Assembly: GCA_021904315.1 (NCBI GenBank)
Contig: CM038920.1
Location: 17,112,001 to 17,176,000 of the forward strand
DNA from: Sphagnum magellanicum
Taxonomy: Eukaryota > Streptophyta > Sphagnopsida > Sphagnales > Sphagnaceae
Length of the DNA stretch: 64,000 nt
Direction: 5' to 3'
Shown here: one piece after another, positions 34,601-46,086 of the stretch
Position numbering within the stretch: position 1 is the stretch's first letter
Layout of the letters: each line of letters opens with the position of its first letter
Position numbers and translations under genes: made by a program
Notes under the pieces: generated by a model
Database searches by the model: none
What the model saw: only the letters and a program-made list of their open reading frames with translations
Told to the model about the DNA's origin: nothing

Positions 34601-34773
34601 ATCTGGACGTGTTTTGGGCTCATGCTTGTTGCGCATAGTTCAATTTTTTCGCAAATTCCTTCCATGTAATGGGACCACCATTTCCAATCTCAGGAAGTTC
34701 CACGTATAAAAGAGCGACAAATCCTAATGGTTTGAAACTACCTTTCAAACCAAACTCAAGCTTCACTCTTCTC
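31680..34773 (-). pseudogene. decayed multi-exon gene with coiled coil and acidic tail
   Basis: On the minus strand a good acceptor at 34773 opens RRVKLEFGLKGSF and continues to ELPEIGNGGPITWKEFAKKL (to about 34628). Around 34330-33850 one frame reads a charged coiled coil with few stops (EKLGTLVLALDIIVSKLDKQ, then KEELQKKVEGL). A further acceptor near 32143 opens a Ser/Pro-rich exon that runs through 31856. Beyond one stop it becomes acidic and repetitive (QDDIGDVTTKEEFQEQEEHD). Several in-frame stops show decay. No family recognised; order and joins are inferred. Confidence 0.4.
32809..33365. repeat. three tandem copies of a 190-199-bp unit
   Basis: Units begin TTTATGGATGCAAAAGAC at 32809, TTTATGGATGCAGAAGAC at 32999 and TTTATAGATGCAG near 33198. 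Each contains GAACAAGCAAGGATGGATCC-like text, GGCAAAAGTTT and ATGGTCACTCAATGAAATC-like text. It lies inside an apparent intron of the decayed minus-strand gene. Confidence 0.8.
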
Positions 34774-35422
34774 CTAAAAGCACAAGGAAATGGAAGAGGT
34801 CAAAAGGTACAAGTTGTGAACTAGGTTCTGTCATTTTCTCTAAGTTACAAATTACCAAGTTCACAAAAGAAAAAACTCAAATGCACTCAAAAATTATATA
34901 GAGTCGGTCAGAAACTCGTGTGCTGGTAATATGTAAATTATTCGAATAAGTTGAAAAACTAAACCCAAAAGACTATTTCCATTGTGGGAGACACAACTTC
35001 TTTCATGCAAGGTGAAAACAAGGAATTGAAAAAAAATAACCAGTGCACATTTTCTTGCGGTCACAATTTCATGTGTGTATGTAGGGTCTACACAGGGCCC
35101 AAACCTGACAAAATCCAATAGCCTAGTTTTTCGACCCTTTTGGATTTGTGCCATATTTTTTTTCTAGGGACTTTTTTAAAGGACTTGATATGCTGAAATT
35201 TAACCGCCCTAACATGCTTCAACCCACATTGCAACACCAACTCACGTATTATTACTATGTCAATAGTCCATATGGAAGAGCATTTTATACTTGTGATATG
35301 ATAGTGTTGTAAAACTTACATTCCATCTTACCCCACTTGTCCAAAATTATCAAATACCATGGATCCCACAAATTATGCCTATGTTACATTGAAAATATAA
35401 AAGAATAAAATATTTGATTAAA
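34774..35422. other. intergenic DNA, no gene seen
   Basis: Contains AACCGCCCTAACATGCTTCA near 35200, related to text at 19670 and 52410. No coding region supported. Confidence 0.4.
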
Positions 35423-35552
35423 GGAATACTATAATAATATGCTTAGATTCTACTTTAAGGACTACACAATGAAATTGAGCACCAATTGGAATACTATAAT
35501 AATATGCTTAGATTCTACTTTAAGGACTACACAATGAAATTGAGCACCAATT
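35423..35552. repeat. perfect tandem duplication, 65 bp x 2
   Basis: The segment starting GGAATACTATAATAATATGC at 35423 is repeated without visible change from 35488. Identity implies a recent duplication or gene conversion. Confidence 0.92.
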
Positions 35553-36996
35553 GCAAATGCAATATAACAATATCAAATTTTAAACGCCCATAAAAGTTTC
35601 ACCCCTCCTTCCAAAGATATATGGTAGTCATTGCTTGTTAAACAACACAAAGCCCACCGTGACACACCTTAAAGGAGAAAGTGAGTTTAGAATGCATGGT
35701 GTGATTTTTATTACCCAACACAATTTGACAACCAAAATGATTTGGTTGTCACGTAAATGATATAAAGAAAAATTCGATCGTACCACAAATGTTGATCGAG
35801 AAGTTTCAATTGTCATAATTTTGATGACCAAAATTTTTCTATCACCCCAGTAACGATAATTGAAAAGTTTTGATCAGTGAAAGTTCAACGATTGAAAATT
35901 TTCAATCATTGTTATTGCAATGACCAAATTTGTTTTCAATCACAATGCATCCAAAGGGCAGTAGTAGTGAAAACGAAAATTTTCTTACGTCCATCCTAAT
36001 GGATGAAACCAACAAGTTAGGACAAAAGTGGACATGACTGCTCTTGACACAAAATGGGCACATCGGGTCCATTCTGATAACCCTGGCAAACTCTGATGTT
36101 TTGAATATTTTGTTGCCCAAAACATAAAAAGCTGGAACAGCAACGCCAAGACACATGGGAAGAAAAAGATGCAACTGCAACCCCAGCAACCTGGGAATAC
36201 AATTAAATGAGGCGATGGAAAACATGATGCAGAAGGGCCCCACGGGTGGTGGCTCATAGGTATAGCCTCTGCCCCCAAGGTTGATGGCTCAGTGCTCCGG
36301 ACCCAGTTTCGTAACACAAAAGTCTCAAGATCAAACGCGTTGGTGAGCATCTGAAAGCTCTGTCATGTCCTCTGTCATTGCACCTGACCTGGGGTATTGC
36401 CAAGAACTTCTCGGTAGGGTCTGAAAGTAGAGGGTGTCTTGACCTTAGTAGCCTTCACTGGAACATGCCACCCACAACTTGTCAATCAGATCCAAAAGAT
36501 GCTAAATCTGCCAACGAAATTGATTGCAGTCGGTACAAATTGTACTGCTACCATTTCTCCCCCCCCCTCTGCCCTTTGCTTGGTTTGTTTTTACCCTGTG
36601 TACCTAATCATGTTTTGGGTCCATGTTATGCATGTTTTGGACATGTTATGGGTATTAGGGGTATGTAACATGCCACTGGGCATGTTTGTGCCTTTTGAAA
36701 CATTCATAACATGAAAGGTAACATAAGGTTATGAGTCCAAAACTTTCTCAAGTATCACCCAATTTGTTTTTAAAAATATGACTAAGGCAAAGGGCAGACT
36801 GCGGGAAAAAATTGCAGCAGAACTTTTGTGCTGCAATCAATTTCTTTGGCCGATTTAACATTTTCCATCCCCATGAGACAAAGATGACAAGACCACACCA
36901 TTCTCCAAATTGCTGTAGCATGATCCATCTAAGTCTAATATTTCCCCTGCCGACTAGTACCCGAAGGGTGACAGCTAATGAAAAAGGATCGAATCT
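35553..36996. other. moderately GC-rich unique DNA, possible SINE relic
   Basis: No intact gene. Around 36251 and 36283 are two pol III A-box-like strings (TGGCTCATAGG and TGGCTCAGTGCTCCGG). A weak B-box-like AAGATCAAACGC lies about 50 bp further on (around 36330), as in tRNA-derived SINEs. Open frames on both strands here (up to 121 codons) overlap each other and have no recognisable motif. Confidence 0.3.
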
Positions 36997-37355
36997 GCAT
37001 GAGAGTTTGGCCAAGAGAATCAAGAGACAGAATTCCCGACCATTATTGTCTGACAAATTCATCACCCCACTTGAAAGTCATAAGCTACAATGGTTTTTTA
37101 ACTCCTTTCTCGATCCAACTGCATGAGAGTTTGGCCAATCAAGTGATGAGTCCACAACCATTGTTGTCTAACAAATTCATCAACCCACTTGAAAATCATA
37201 AGCTACAATGGTTTCTGAACTGCTTTCTTGATCCAACTGTATGAGAGCATGGCCAAGAGAATCAAGAGACAGAATCCACGACCATTATTGTCTAACAAAT
37301 TCATCAACCCACTAGAAAGTCCTAAGCTACAATGGTTTTTCAATCGCTTTCTTGG
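36997..37355. repeat. three tandem copies of a 118-124-bp unit
   Basis: Units start GCATGAGAGTTTGGCCAA at 36997 and 37121, and GTATGAGAGCATGGCCAA at 37239. Each contains ACCATTATTGTCTAACAAAT-like and AAGCTACAATGGTTT text and ends with TTTCT(C/T)GATCCAACT-like sequence. Divergence between copies is moderate. Short frames across them are side effects of the repeat. Confidence 0.85.
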
Positions 37356-39400
37356 GTAAAGCTGATAGTGGTCCATAAAAATTGTGGTACCTAGTAACTT
37401 CAAAGGTACAAAGGCAGGAACTTTAACTCTGCCCAAAGAGTTAAACAGGCTGGATGGTACCTAACAGCTCAGAGGCCACTATTAAAGAAACAGAGCGAGA
37501 AAATGGGAGTGTGCATTGTGTAACAAAAGTCTAGATTTTCCACAACAAGAAATCTTGAGGACAGTAAGGGGAGATTTTGAACAATTTTGGCCTGTTGTTT
37601 GGCCTCAAGTTAATAATAAAATACTGAATTATTACTTTTAAAAGGTGAAGGATTTCCTGTCTAAAGTTGCTGAGGCCAATAAGTTGGAACCAATTCTTCA
37701 ATTTATTGTATTCTTCGAGTTCTTTCTTTCTCTTGTTATCATAAAAGACAAAAATAGACAGAGCCAAGATAAAGATGCGACAAATATGGATATAGACAAA
37801 ATAGAGGGGTTGTAAAGTTTCATGTGATGGCACCATGCAAATTCAGAAGTATTTTATTGTTACAACATTGGCCCCAAGGGTTGGGAATTGCCTCTTTGAG
37901 TTGATAGACCGTCAGTGGGGAAATCGTGGGGCCAAACAAGTATGGATTAAGATATTATATTTCAGTTTTGCCTTCACTCAGAGTGTGAAGTCATTGGGAC
38001 TAATTTCTGTCATGACACTACTAGGATTGCTCAATTTGGGTTCAACATTGGCCTTGACTCCTTGTGTAAAGGGGGCCTGAGTATGCACTTAGGAGTATGC
38101 AGACTTGAGGTTGGCTTTAATGTGTTTCCAGTTACATTCCTTGTTAGTGTTGGGAAGAAAATTGGCAATGTGTATGACCACTGGTGTCCCTTTTTAAAAT
38201 TTTGTAGTGTAGCAACATTGGCAAGCCGCCCCAGACAGATTTCAACTTAATTGGTAACATTTTTGTACAGGACCATTAACAGTGTAGCCAGCAGAGAGAC
38301 CTCTGGCGACATACTCCCCCAACAAAATAATGAAAATAGACAAAATCTGACCACTTGTTTTCAAAGGAAAAAAAAATCGCCAAAAATTTGAGTCAGTGTT
38401 GCCTTTTTGGTGATTATTTCGCCCAAAAGAAAATGACTGCCCATCCACCCAGCAAAGTGGCAATCTCTGTGCCACTTGCAATCTTCTCCTTCACTGGGGC
38501 ACATGATACACACCCCTTTTCACCTATCTCCTTGCATGACTTTGCTTCTTGCTACTGGTGATGGGTTTACGTACTTAAGTTACTTGATTTTTTCTCTTAG
38601 GGCTCCTCATTATTGTGTGTTTTGCCCTTTGAGTATTATCTTTTGTTTGGACTTAAATCCTTTTTTTTGTGCTTCTCTGTTCTCTTGTCAGGTGTTTTTT
38701 GAATAATTTATTTATTTTAGTCTATGTATCATTGCAATCTTGAACAAGACCCCTCTTGGACTTGTGGCTCAGCCACAGGTGTGCCTTTCACCATTTGTCC
38801 GCCTTCTAAGTTCTCAGATTAATAATCCTTCCAATTTGTTGACAGAGGTGAACAGTGTATTTCCATCAAAATGGGTTTGTCCATGAGTGTAGGAGTTGAA
38901 ACCCCCAAGAAAAGGGTCATATGGAACAAATATTTGAATGGTCAAATCTAGCCTATTTTCCTCTTTATTCAAATGCTATGGTCAACAATTTCATTTTGTC
39001 GGCAAATTGTCCCTATTCTGCAAAATAAAAAAGCTGGAAAATAGAAACTTATGACTTATAATGACCTACAACCGGTGTTGTGTGGGTATATATTTTATTT
39101 GAATATAGCAGCTGGATATGTATAGGGTATATCATATAATTTAATCTATTTTCATGGAACTAATATACCTCTAAGAAGTGCCTGGCCTACCCTTTTTTCA
39201 CATCCACTACATTTGTGAATCTATTTTGCAATAATTAAAAACTTTACCTTCTGAAATGTAGATGGCCCAGTACAGCCTATATGACAGTTTTCAAACTCAG
39301 TACTCTATCTTTTGCATATTTGCATTGTTTTTCCCATTTTATCACTTTTTGTCTTTATTTATAAAAAGGAGTCGTAAACAAAAATAACTTTTTTCTTAAG
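37356..39400. other. intergenic DNA, no gene seen
   Basis: Several 60-100 codon open frames on both strands overlap without any recognisable motif. No element boundaries found. Confidence 0.4.
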
Positions 39401-39515
39401 TAAGGGAAGGGTCTGAAAATAGGCCCTTCGGGATTTTCGACCCGTTCCCTCGACCGACTGGCCTCAGGTCGAGATCTCGAATCTGGAAGGGTCTATTTTC
39501 AGACCCTTTTCCTAT
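39401..39515. repeat. 115-bp imperfect inverted repeat, MITE-like
   Basis: Left arm AAGGGTCTGAAAATAGGCCC and right arm GGGTCTATTTTCAGACCCTT pair over about 25 bp with one mismatch. They enclose a GC-rich loop containing TCGAGATCTCGA. Local GC is far above the surroundings. Flanking TA is present on both sides, but a target duplication is not clear. Confidence 0.65.
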
Positions 39516-41520
39516 ACCGACATCATTGATTTTACTGTTGCAATATAGTTATTAGATAGAATCTTCATTCATTTAATGGTATATGTTCATTGAAAATTTG
39601 AAGTTGCTGGACATGTGCCTGGGCTTAACAAGCAAGTTCCAAATCTATAGTTATTAGCTGAGAATAGTGTCGTTGAGCTCCTAAATTTCCCTAGCATGAG
39701 CTATAAATTATTCTCCTGATTGCATTCAATACCAAATAGATTCTCCTCCGTCCAGTGTCAAAGTCATGTCCTCCATCAAGGTTTTGATGGGTGCATTAAA
39801 TTGTGTAGTAGTTCTAAGAATATCAGAAATTTATTATCAGTTGAACGCAATCTTTTGGCATTTGATCATGTGAAGGAGTCAAGAATTTGATATGCGAATT
39901 GGGTCCCATGGAAAAACCTTCTCCATGGTAAATGTTGAAAGTTCAGAGTGTTTGTGGTGATTGAATAGATGTCTAAACATTTGGTATTGTTAGAAAAATC
40001 AAGTCATTCTCAACTGGTTTTTGTAATTAGTTTTTAATTAACTAGTTTTTAATTGTAGACGACATTTGCAACTAGTTAATCAACTTTGCACTCTTACAAT
40101 GTGTTGTCATGTAATAAATTTAATATAAATTTAATATAATTATTTAATCTATGAAAATCTGAAATAATGGATGAAAGCACATTGGGGGAGTCGCTTTAAG
40201 AAAAAAATTATTTTAAAAAAAATTTATCTAGTGTTTTGATAAATATATAAGATGATTTTTAATACAAAGGTCTACAACATAATTCTTGTCATTTTTCAAA
40301 TAAAAGTAATTTTTCAACAAAATGGTTTTTTTTAACACACTTATGTTCATTTGAATGAAAAACTCCTTTAGATGTTTTTCGTGAAATCACATGAATCAAA
40401 CTTTTCAATTGTAATTGAAATGGTACAATGCAACTGAAGTATTTCATCAAGTTTTGCAATTATTTGAATCATTTTTAAAGTATATTTGCACTTCGCAATA
40501 TATCGTGACGACATTTAAATTCTCACAAATATATTCTTAAATCATTTAATATTAATAAAAAAATGTAGTTTCTTTTGACAATTGCATTATTTGGCTATTG
40601 AACTACCTTATTTTGAGTATCATTTATGAAAACCTCTTATATTGGCTTGGTGGAAGTTAAAAGTTGCATAGTTTTGAAAAACGGTATTTGTGCTTAAAGT
40701 TTTTGACCATTGTAATGTGCTTTCATCTTAAACTATAACATCCAATTTATATGTTTGAATGGTTTAGATTGTGACACATGGCACAATCAAAATTTGTGAT
40801 GTGGCATATTAATTAAATTTGTTCAAAATCTATTTAGGCAGATAAGTAGGTATGTAAATAGGTTGAATTATGTAGGTTGTAGGTATGTAAGTATGTCGAA
40901 CTAGGTAGGTAAGTAGGTACCCATCTAATTAAACTAAACACCTATTTACTTATATTAGATATTTATTTAAGTAGGTAGATAGGTGAATAGTTAAGTTGAT
41001 AGGCTAGTTAAGAAAGTAAGGTAGGTACATTAAAAACTTTAAACTTTTCTAAGTTAAACCTTTTGGTTGGTTCATCCCATCTAGCCCATGTTTTTTAATA
41101 TAAAAATGTGAGGCAAAAACCTTCCTTCTATACTTTCCAAATGATAATGAAAAACAAACCTTATGAGATAAATTTTGAATTTGGAGCTTAGTTCCAAATT
41201 GTTTTGTGACTAGAAAGTTTACTTACAAATTAATTACAACTAGAAGGTTTAATTAATTAATTAATAAATAAACTAGCTATTCATTAATTAATGAACTAAC
41301 AAACTACCTATTTAAATCATTAACAAAAAAAATAAAAAATTACATGTAGTAATATTTCATCAATAACTTTTAGTTATAGAATTATGTAATTAACAAATTC
41401 CTTAAAATATTAATAGATATTTAAAATGAATATTGAATTTATTTTAAATGTTAACTACAATGTTATATTTCCTAACTAATAAGTATTAAATATTAAATAT
41501 AAAACTTGAAATTAAGTATA
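39516..41520. other. AT-rich DNA including a GTAGGTA-rich stretch
   Basis: No gene seen. About 40845-41040 is dominated by interrupted GTAGGTA/AAGTAGGTA units on one strand, a degenerate microsatellite. TTAATTAA-rich tracts follow at 41245-41300. Confidence 0.5.
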
Positions 41521-43573
41521 CAGTAGAACCTGTCTAAATTAATACTGCCTAAATTAATAACCTATGATAATTAATATGTGCGGTCCAGTCCCAAGTCGGG
41601 CCCCATACATTTATTAATAAACCTCCAAAAGTTAATAATTGATACTCCACAGGCGGTCCCGAAATTTTTTATATTGATAACCACTATGGCAAACATAGAT
41701 TTGACACAAATTTTTCTACATTTGGGCAACTAAACCTTGGAAAAATACTCCAAGATTGGCTTTTGAACGAGCTTGCTAGACCTCATAATGCTGATCTTGT
41801 CCTTGATTGTCTAGATGCCAGCAAGCATCTCATGGTCGACGATGTCTTGTTGCATCCAGAACTGTTGCAGCAAACTTGCACACTCAGTGCTTCAGTTGCC
41901 TTCATAGGAATGGATTCTTGACTATCGTTGGCCTCCACTTCATCTTCCGGCACAGGATTGGTGGAGAGGTCTTGCACAATTTCCTCCTGAGTCAGAACAT
42001 AAGCAACTTCGCGCTCAGCAGGATAGTCAATGAAATTGCGAATATCCATTAGGTTCCAGTACCGAAGCTCTTGAACCTGCTCTTCGAGGTCCTTGATCAC
42101 CTCAGGGTCAATAAGCGGCTCTTCCGAGACTGGTGTCACATCAACATCGGTGGTGCGAATTCGATAATGGCGAAAGCAATTACGGATTATTTCTGGCTTC
42201 ACATCCATGCTCCAGGCTGCAATAGCAATGTGTATAGCCTCGAGGACGTTGATCTTCTCGGGGTCTGCTACCTTGTCGTGAAAGCACTGAATGAGGAGGC
42301 GATTAAAACAATGCCAATAGTAAACCTTGAAGCTTCAGATAATTCCTGTGTCGCAAGGCTGAATCTTCGAGGTCGTGTTTGGTGGCAGATAGAACACGGT
42401 TGTGTTGCGGAGTGTAACAACAGATGCGAGCTACATTAACAAGATATGTGTGCTGCAATTGTCCATAATCAAAAGAACATTACGCCCTGCCATCCGTGCA
42501 TTGAACCCTTTCAGCCACTCGAGAAAGATGACTTGTGTCATCCAAACCTTCAGGTTGTTTCGGTACTTGCATCCAAAGTTGTCTCAGTTAACATTTTTGA
42601 AGCAGCGAGGGTTTTCGTATTTGCTAATGATAAGAAATGAAAGCTTGTCCGAGCCATCAGCATTACAGCACACAGTCAACGTGAGACGCTCCTTGTTCTG
42701 TTTGTGTCCTTCAAACTGCTTTGTGGCCAAGGAATTGTCTGCCTGTTGAGATGTCATGTGTTAGTGACAATAAGTCGATGGTTTGGCAATGGGTTATAGT
42801 ATCATGCTGCACTTACCTGCATTCTGTAAAACAATCCAGTTTCATCCATGTTGTAGATGTCACGCCGCTCATACTGATCCAGAGTCAAATGAATCTGCGG
42901 CAAGCTCTCTTCAATCACAGCCATGTTGGCTGATCCAGACTCCCCAAAGCGGCAGTAGGACTTGATGCCGCGGCGATTTTTGAATGCCTCCAACCACCCA
43001 TTTGAGAACTCAAAGGCCCCGTGGCCAAGGTAGAGCTCGGCAAGGAAGTACGCAGCCTTCTCTTTGGTGAGGTCACCTGACATATTGACTTGGTCCTAGT
43101 ATGTGAGGAACCACCGGTACAGAGCTGTCTCCATCAGTGGGTACTTCACAATCCGTTGCCACTTTGCCGCTCCGTTCACATCCTCCTTCTTGGCAAGGAT
43201 TTCAGCCGAGCGTTTGAGCGTCAGAGAAATCATTCCCTAACTGACAGAAACGTTATGCGTCTCCTGAAACCACGTGATCAAGTCTGCTTGCGTGAGCGAT
43301 GGATGCTTTTTCTTGTGCTCACAAAGAGTTATCCGAACCTCGTTGGTCATGTTCATATTAGTGGACCTCTTTGAAGCCATTGTGTTGTGGTTCTGGTTAT
43401 GGCTGCAGTTGTGGTTGTGGGTTGCTACTATCCCAACGTGAACGCCACGGCTCGCAAATGTTACAAATGGCGCGAGCGGAGAATTATTTAATGACCCTCT
43501 CTTTATTAATATCCTCTCTAAATTAATACAAAACCCCCGGTCCCGGCAGTATTAACTTAGACAAGTTCTACTA
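41521..43573. mobile_element. complete pogo/Tigger DNA transposon, 2053 bp
   Basis: The left end CAGTAGAACCTGTCTAAATT... and the right end (complement TAGTAGAACTTGTCTAAGTT...) match over 29 bp with three differences, all transitions. TA flanks both sides (41519-41520 and 43574-43575), the expected Tc1/mariner/pogo target duplication. The interior carries one minus-strand CENP-B-type transposase. Subterminal AATTAATA-rich and GGTCC(C)-type text recurs near both ends. The element is complete in structure but its transposase is inactivated. Confidence 0.93.
41783..43380 (-). pseudogene. pogo/Tigger transposase (CENP-B HTH + DDE_1), five in-frame stops
   Basis: ATG at 43380-43378; exon 1 43380-42817, 74-bp GT-AG intron 42816-42743 (GTAAGTGC...CAACAG), exon 2 42742-41783; 507 codons, a normal family length. 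The N-terminal HTH (HKKKHPSLTQADLITWFQET) is followed by a CENP-B-type HTH (GAFEFSNGWLEAFKNRRGIK). The catalytic triad is visible as YNMDETG (D179), LLIMDNCSTH (D282) and IQPCDTGII (D319), a DDD pogo pattern. The conserved LPPNTTSKIQP block and the LEEQVQELR...DIRNFIDYP tail are present. No frameshift is seen, but TAG or TGA interrupts at 43237-43239, 43096-43098, 42584-42586, 42431-42433 and 42335-42337. Each is one C-to-T step from CAG or CGA. Confidence 0.92.
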
Positions 43574-46086
43574 TACATCTATTAATAATTTCATTAATTA
43601 ACATTTAAAAATGAATAAGAATTATTTTTTATAATGATGTTATTATTCAGGTATCTAATAATTACCCTAAATTAGTTATTATGTTATAGTTATTATGATT
43701 CTTTTTTCATTTGGTATAGGGAATATTCAATAGAATAATAAAAAACAAATAATAATACCAACTTTAGATTACAATCTAGGCTAGTTTTTTTTTTTTTATT
43801 CACATTATTTTCTCATTTGCTATAATTACTTTTGAATTATTATAATAAAAATTCCATATTATATACATAATAAGTACTATAAAATAATGTAAAATAATTT
43901 ATTAATCACTTAATATCAGCAGTTAGTATAAAAATTAAGTTGTAATATTAAATATCAAATATAAATAAGTGATTCAAAATAGTAAATACATTAATTTATA
44001 GAAATTAGTGTACAATTAGTGTACAATTAGTGTGATAATTAAACACAATTATTCAAAAAATTTATGATGTAGTAACAATTACTTATCATATATAACTAAC
44101 TATTAAAAATGAATACTTTAAGTTCTAAATTCTGAATAAATAAGTTCCATTATAAATTTAAAAACTACCTTAATTAACATATAAACTCATTATTTAGAAT
44201 TGGTTTACAGTAATTACACATTAATTACATGAATTAATATCTATTTTTCTAAAATAAGTAATTATTACCGTAAAATGCATGTAGTAAGAATCATTATTTA
44301 TTTTAAATATGTAATTATAGAAAAATGGATACAATAATTTTGTATACTTGATTATTTTTATGTAAAATAATTAAATCAAATTTGAAAATTACATTATGAT
44401 TATTATCTTTTGCAATGTATTTGTTAATTATAAGTTATAAGTTTTCATTTATGAATACAAAGTTAAATTATAAATCACATAATTAACATGTATTTATTGT
44501 ATTAAGATATAATGGTTTTATTAATATAATAATTTTTTGTTACTAAAACTATTAAATTTTAGTTCCAAATTTTATGTTATAATAACTTTTTTTTTTCAAA
44601 TAAGTTGGTACTACTTATAAATAAAATAACTTATTTTAATTCAATTATTATAATTGCAGTAGACTGATTGTGATTCTTTTTGAATTGTAATATTTTAAAA
44701 TATAAATTAATATTTTTGTTTACAATAATATAATCCTGGAAATATAGTAAGTGCATTAGTTATTCTATTCCATTAACATTACTATAAGAGTTTTAACTAA
44801 TTTTATAAACTAAAAACTATAAGTTATAAGTTATGAATAATTAATCTTAATTATACAATATGCCACTTCTATAATTACTGTATTAATAGAATAATTAAAA
44901 TTAGTTTAGTATAATTAACTTTTATTATTGAAAAATGTTAATAATTAGTGTAGAATTTTTTGTCAAAATACACAAAATACACTATGAATACACATAGGGT
45001 TGCAACTCATTATATCACATTTACAAGCAACAAGACATAGATAGGTTTTCTTGGATGAATACCATGTTCAAAGTTGTCCAAATGGAAGAATGAAAAAAAC
45101 ATTAGTCGCAAGGTAATTGCAACATAATTACAATCGCCACCTAATGCAAATAATAGTTGTAGAAATAATCAATGATAGTCACAAATGACAAATAGTTGGA
45201 AGTAGTCACAAATTTATTAATTACAAAAACCTAGTTTTCTTTTAGGGTATAGATATATGTTTTGTAACCAAAACGTCATCTCATATTATGTTTGCATCAT
45301 TGTCTTTAATAATCTTGCAACAATTATGAACACAATTGTTAACCAATTTTTTTTCTTCATTTATTATTTATTTTTGTTTAAAATCTATCATTTTTTTAAA
45401 TTCTTGATTAAATACTAAACCTTTGCCAATTACTTTTTGGTAATTAAATAATGGTTAAGAACATTGGAATTTTGAATTAGTTTATTTGTCTTTAAGAACA
45501 AGAAAAAATATGAGAATAGAGATTGAAGACCATTTTTATTCTTACTTTTAAAGTTAATTCTTGAGCTTCACTATTTTTTTTTGAGAAAGTTTTTGTTGTT
45601 CTATTTTAAGTTTTCATTGAAAAAACACATACTTATATTGTAGATATTAGAATTAGCATAAGAAATAAATAGAATAAGTGAAATTAAAACCATATAAAAA
45701 TTTCCAACTGGCATAAAACTACATTGAAATGTAGGAAGATTGTAACACAATCAACAAAAAAAATGAAGATAATAAAATATCCCATTCCCATGTGGTGACC
45801 ATCCCAAGATTTGAAAGTGCGAAATCTTGGTTTAAATAGCAAAAGTATTTTAAATTTAGGAAGTGTGTCTCTATTGGATTTGATTTGTGAAAATAGGAAT
45901 ATTTTATTTTTGTGTGGTTATATTTGGGTTGCCTCCTTTTGTTCATCAAACTCTTCAAGTTGTGAAAGAAATATTGATTTGCTCTTAACACAATGACATT
46001 TGGGTGAATTCATATTTGATCAAGTTTGTCCATAGATCTATCTAAACACATTTGCTCAATTATGTTCATTGAACTTTTGCTCCATT
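43574..46086. other. extremely AT-rich DNA, no gene
   Basis: From 43574 to about 45000 the sequence is nearly all A/T with dense AATTA/TTAAT words, and a triplet TTAGTGTACAA repeat near 44010. Nothing coding. 45000-46086 is less extreme but also empty. Confidence 0.55.

Noticed and set aside
35902-36350. Overlapping minus-strand frames of 113 and 121 codons
   Set aside because: Several frames are open at once in a GC-richer stretch and none has a recognisable motif or splice context.
39401-39515. Transcription terminator
   Set aside because: No adjacent gene end and no T-run after the right arm; a small inverted-repeat element fits better.
42071-42749. Plus-strand open frames of 115-122 codons
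   Set aside because: Antisense to the pogo transposase, whose domain order and catalytic residues are clear on the minus strand.
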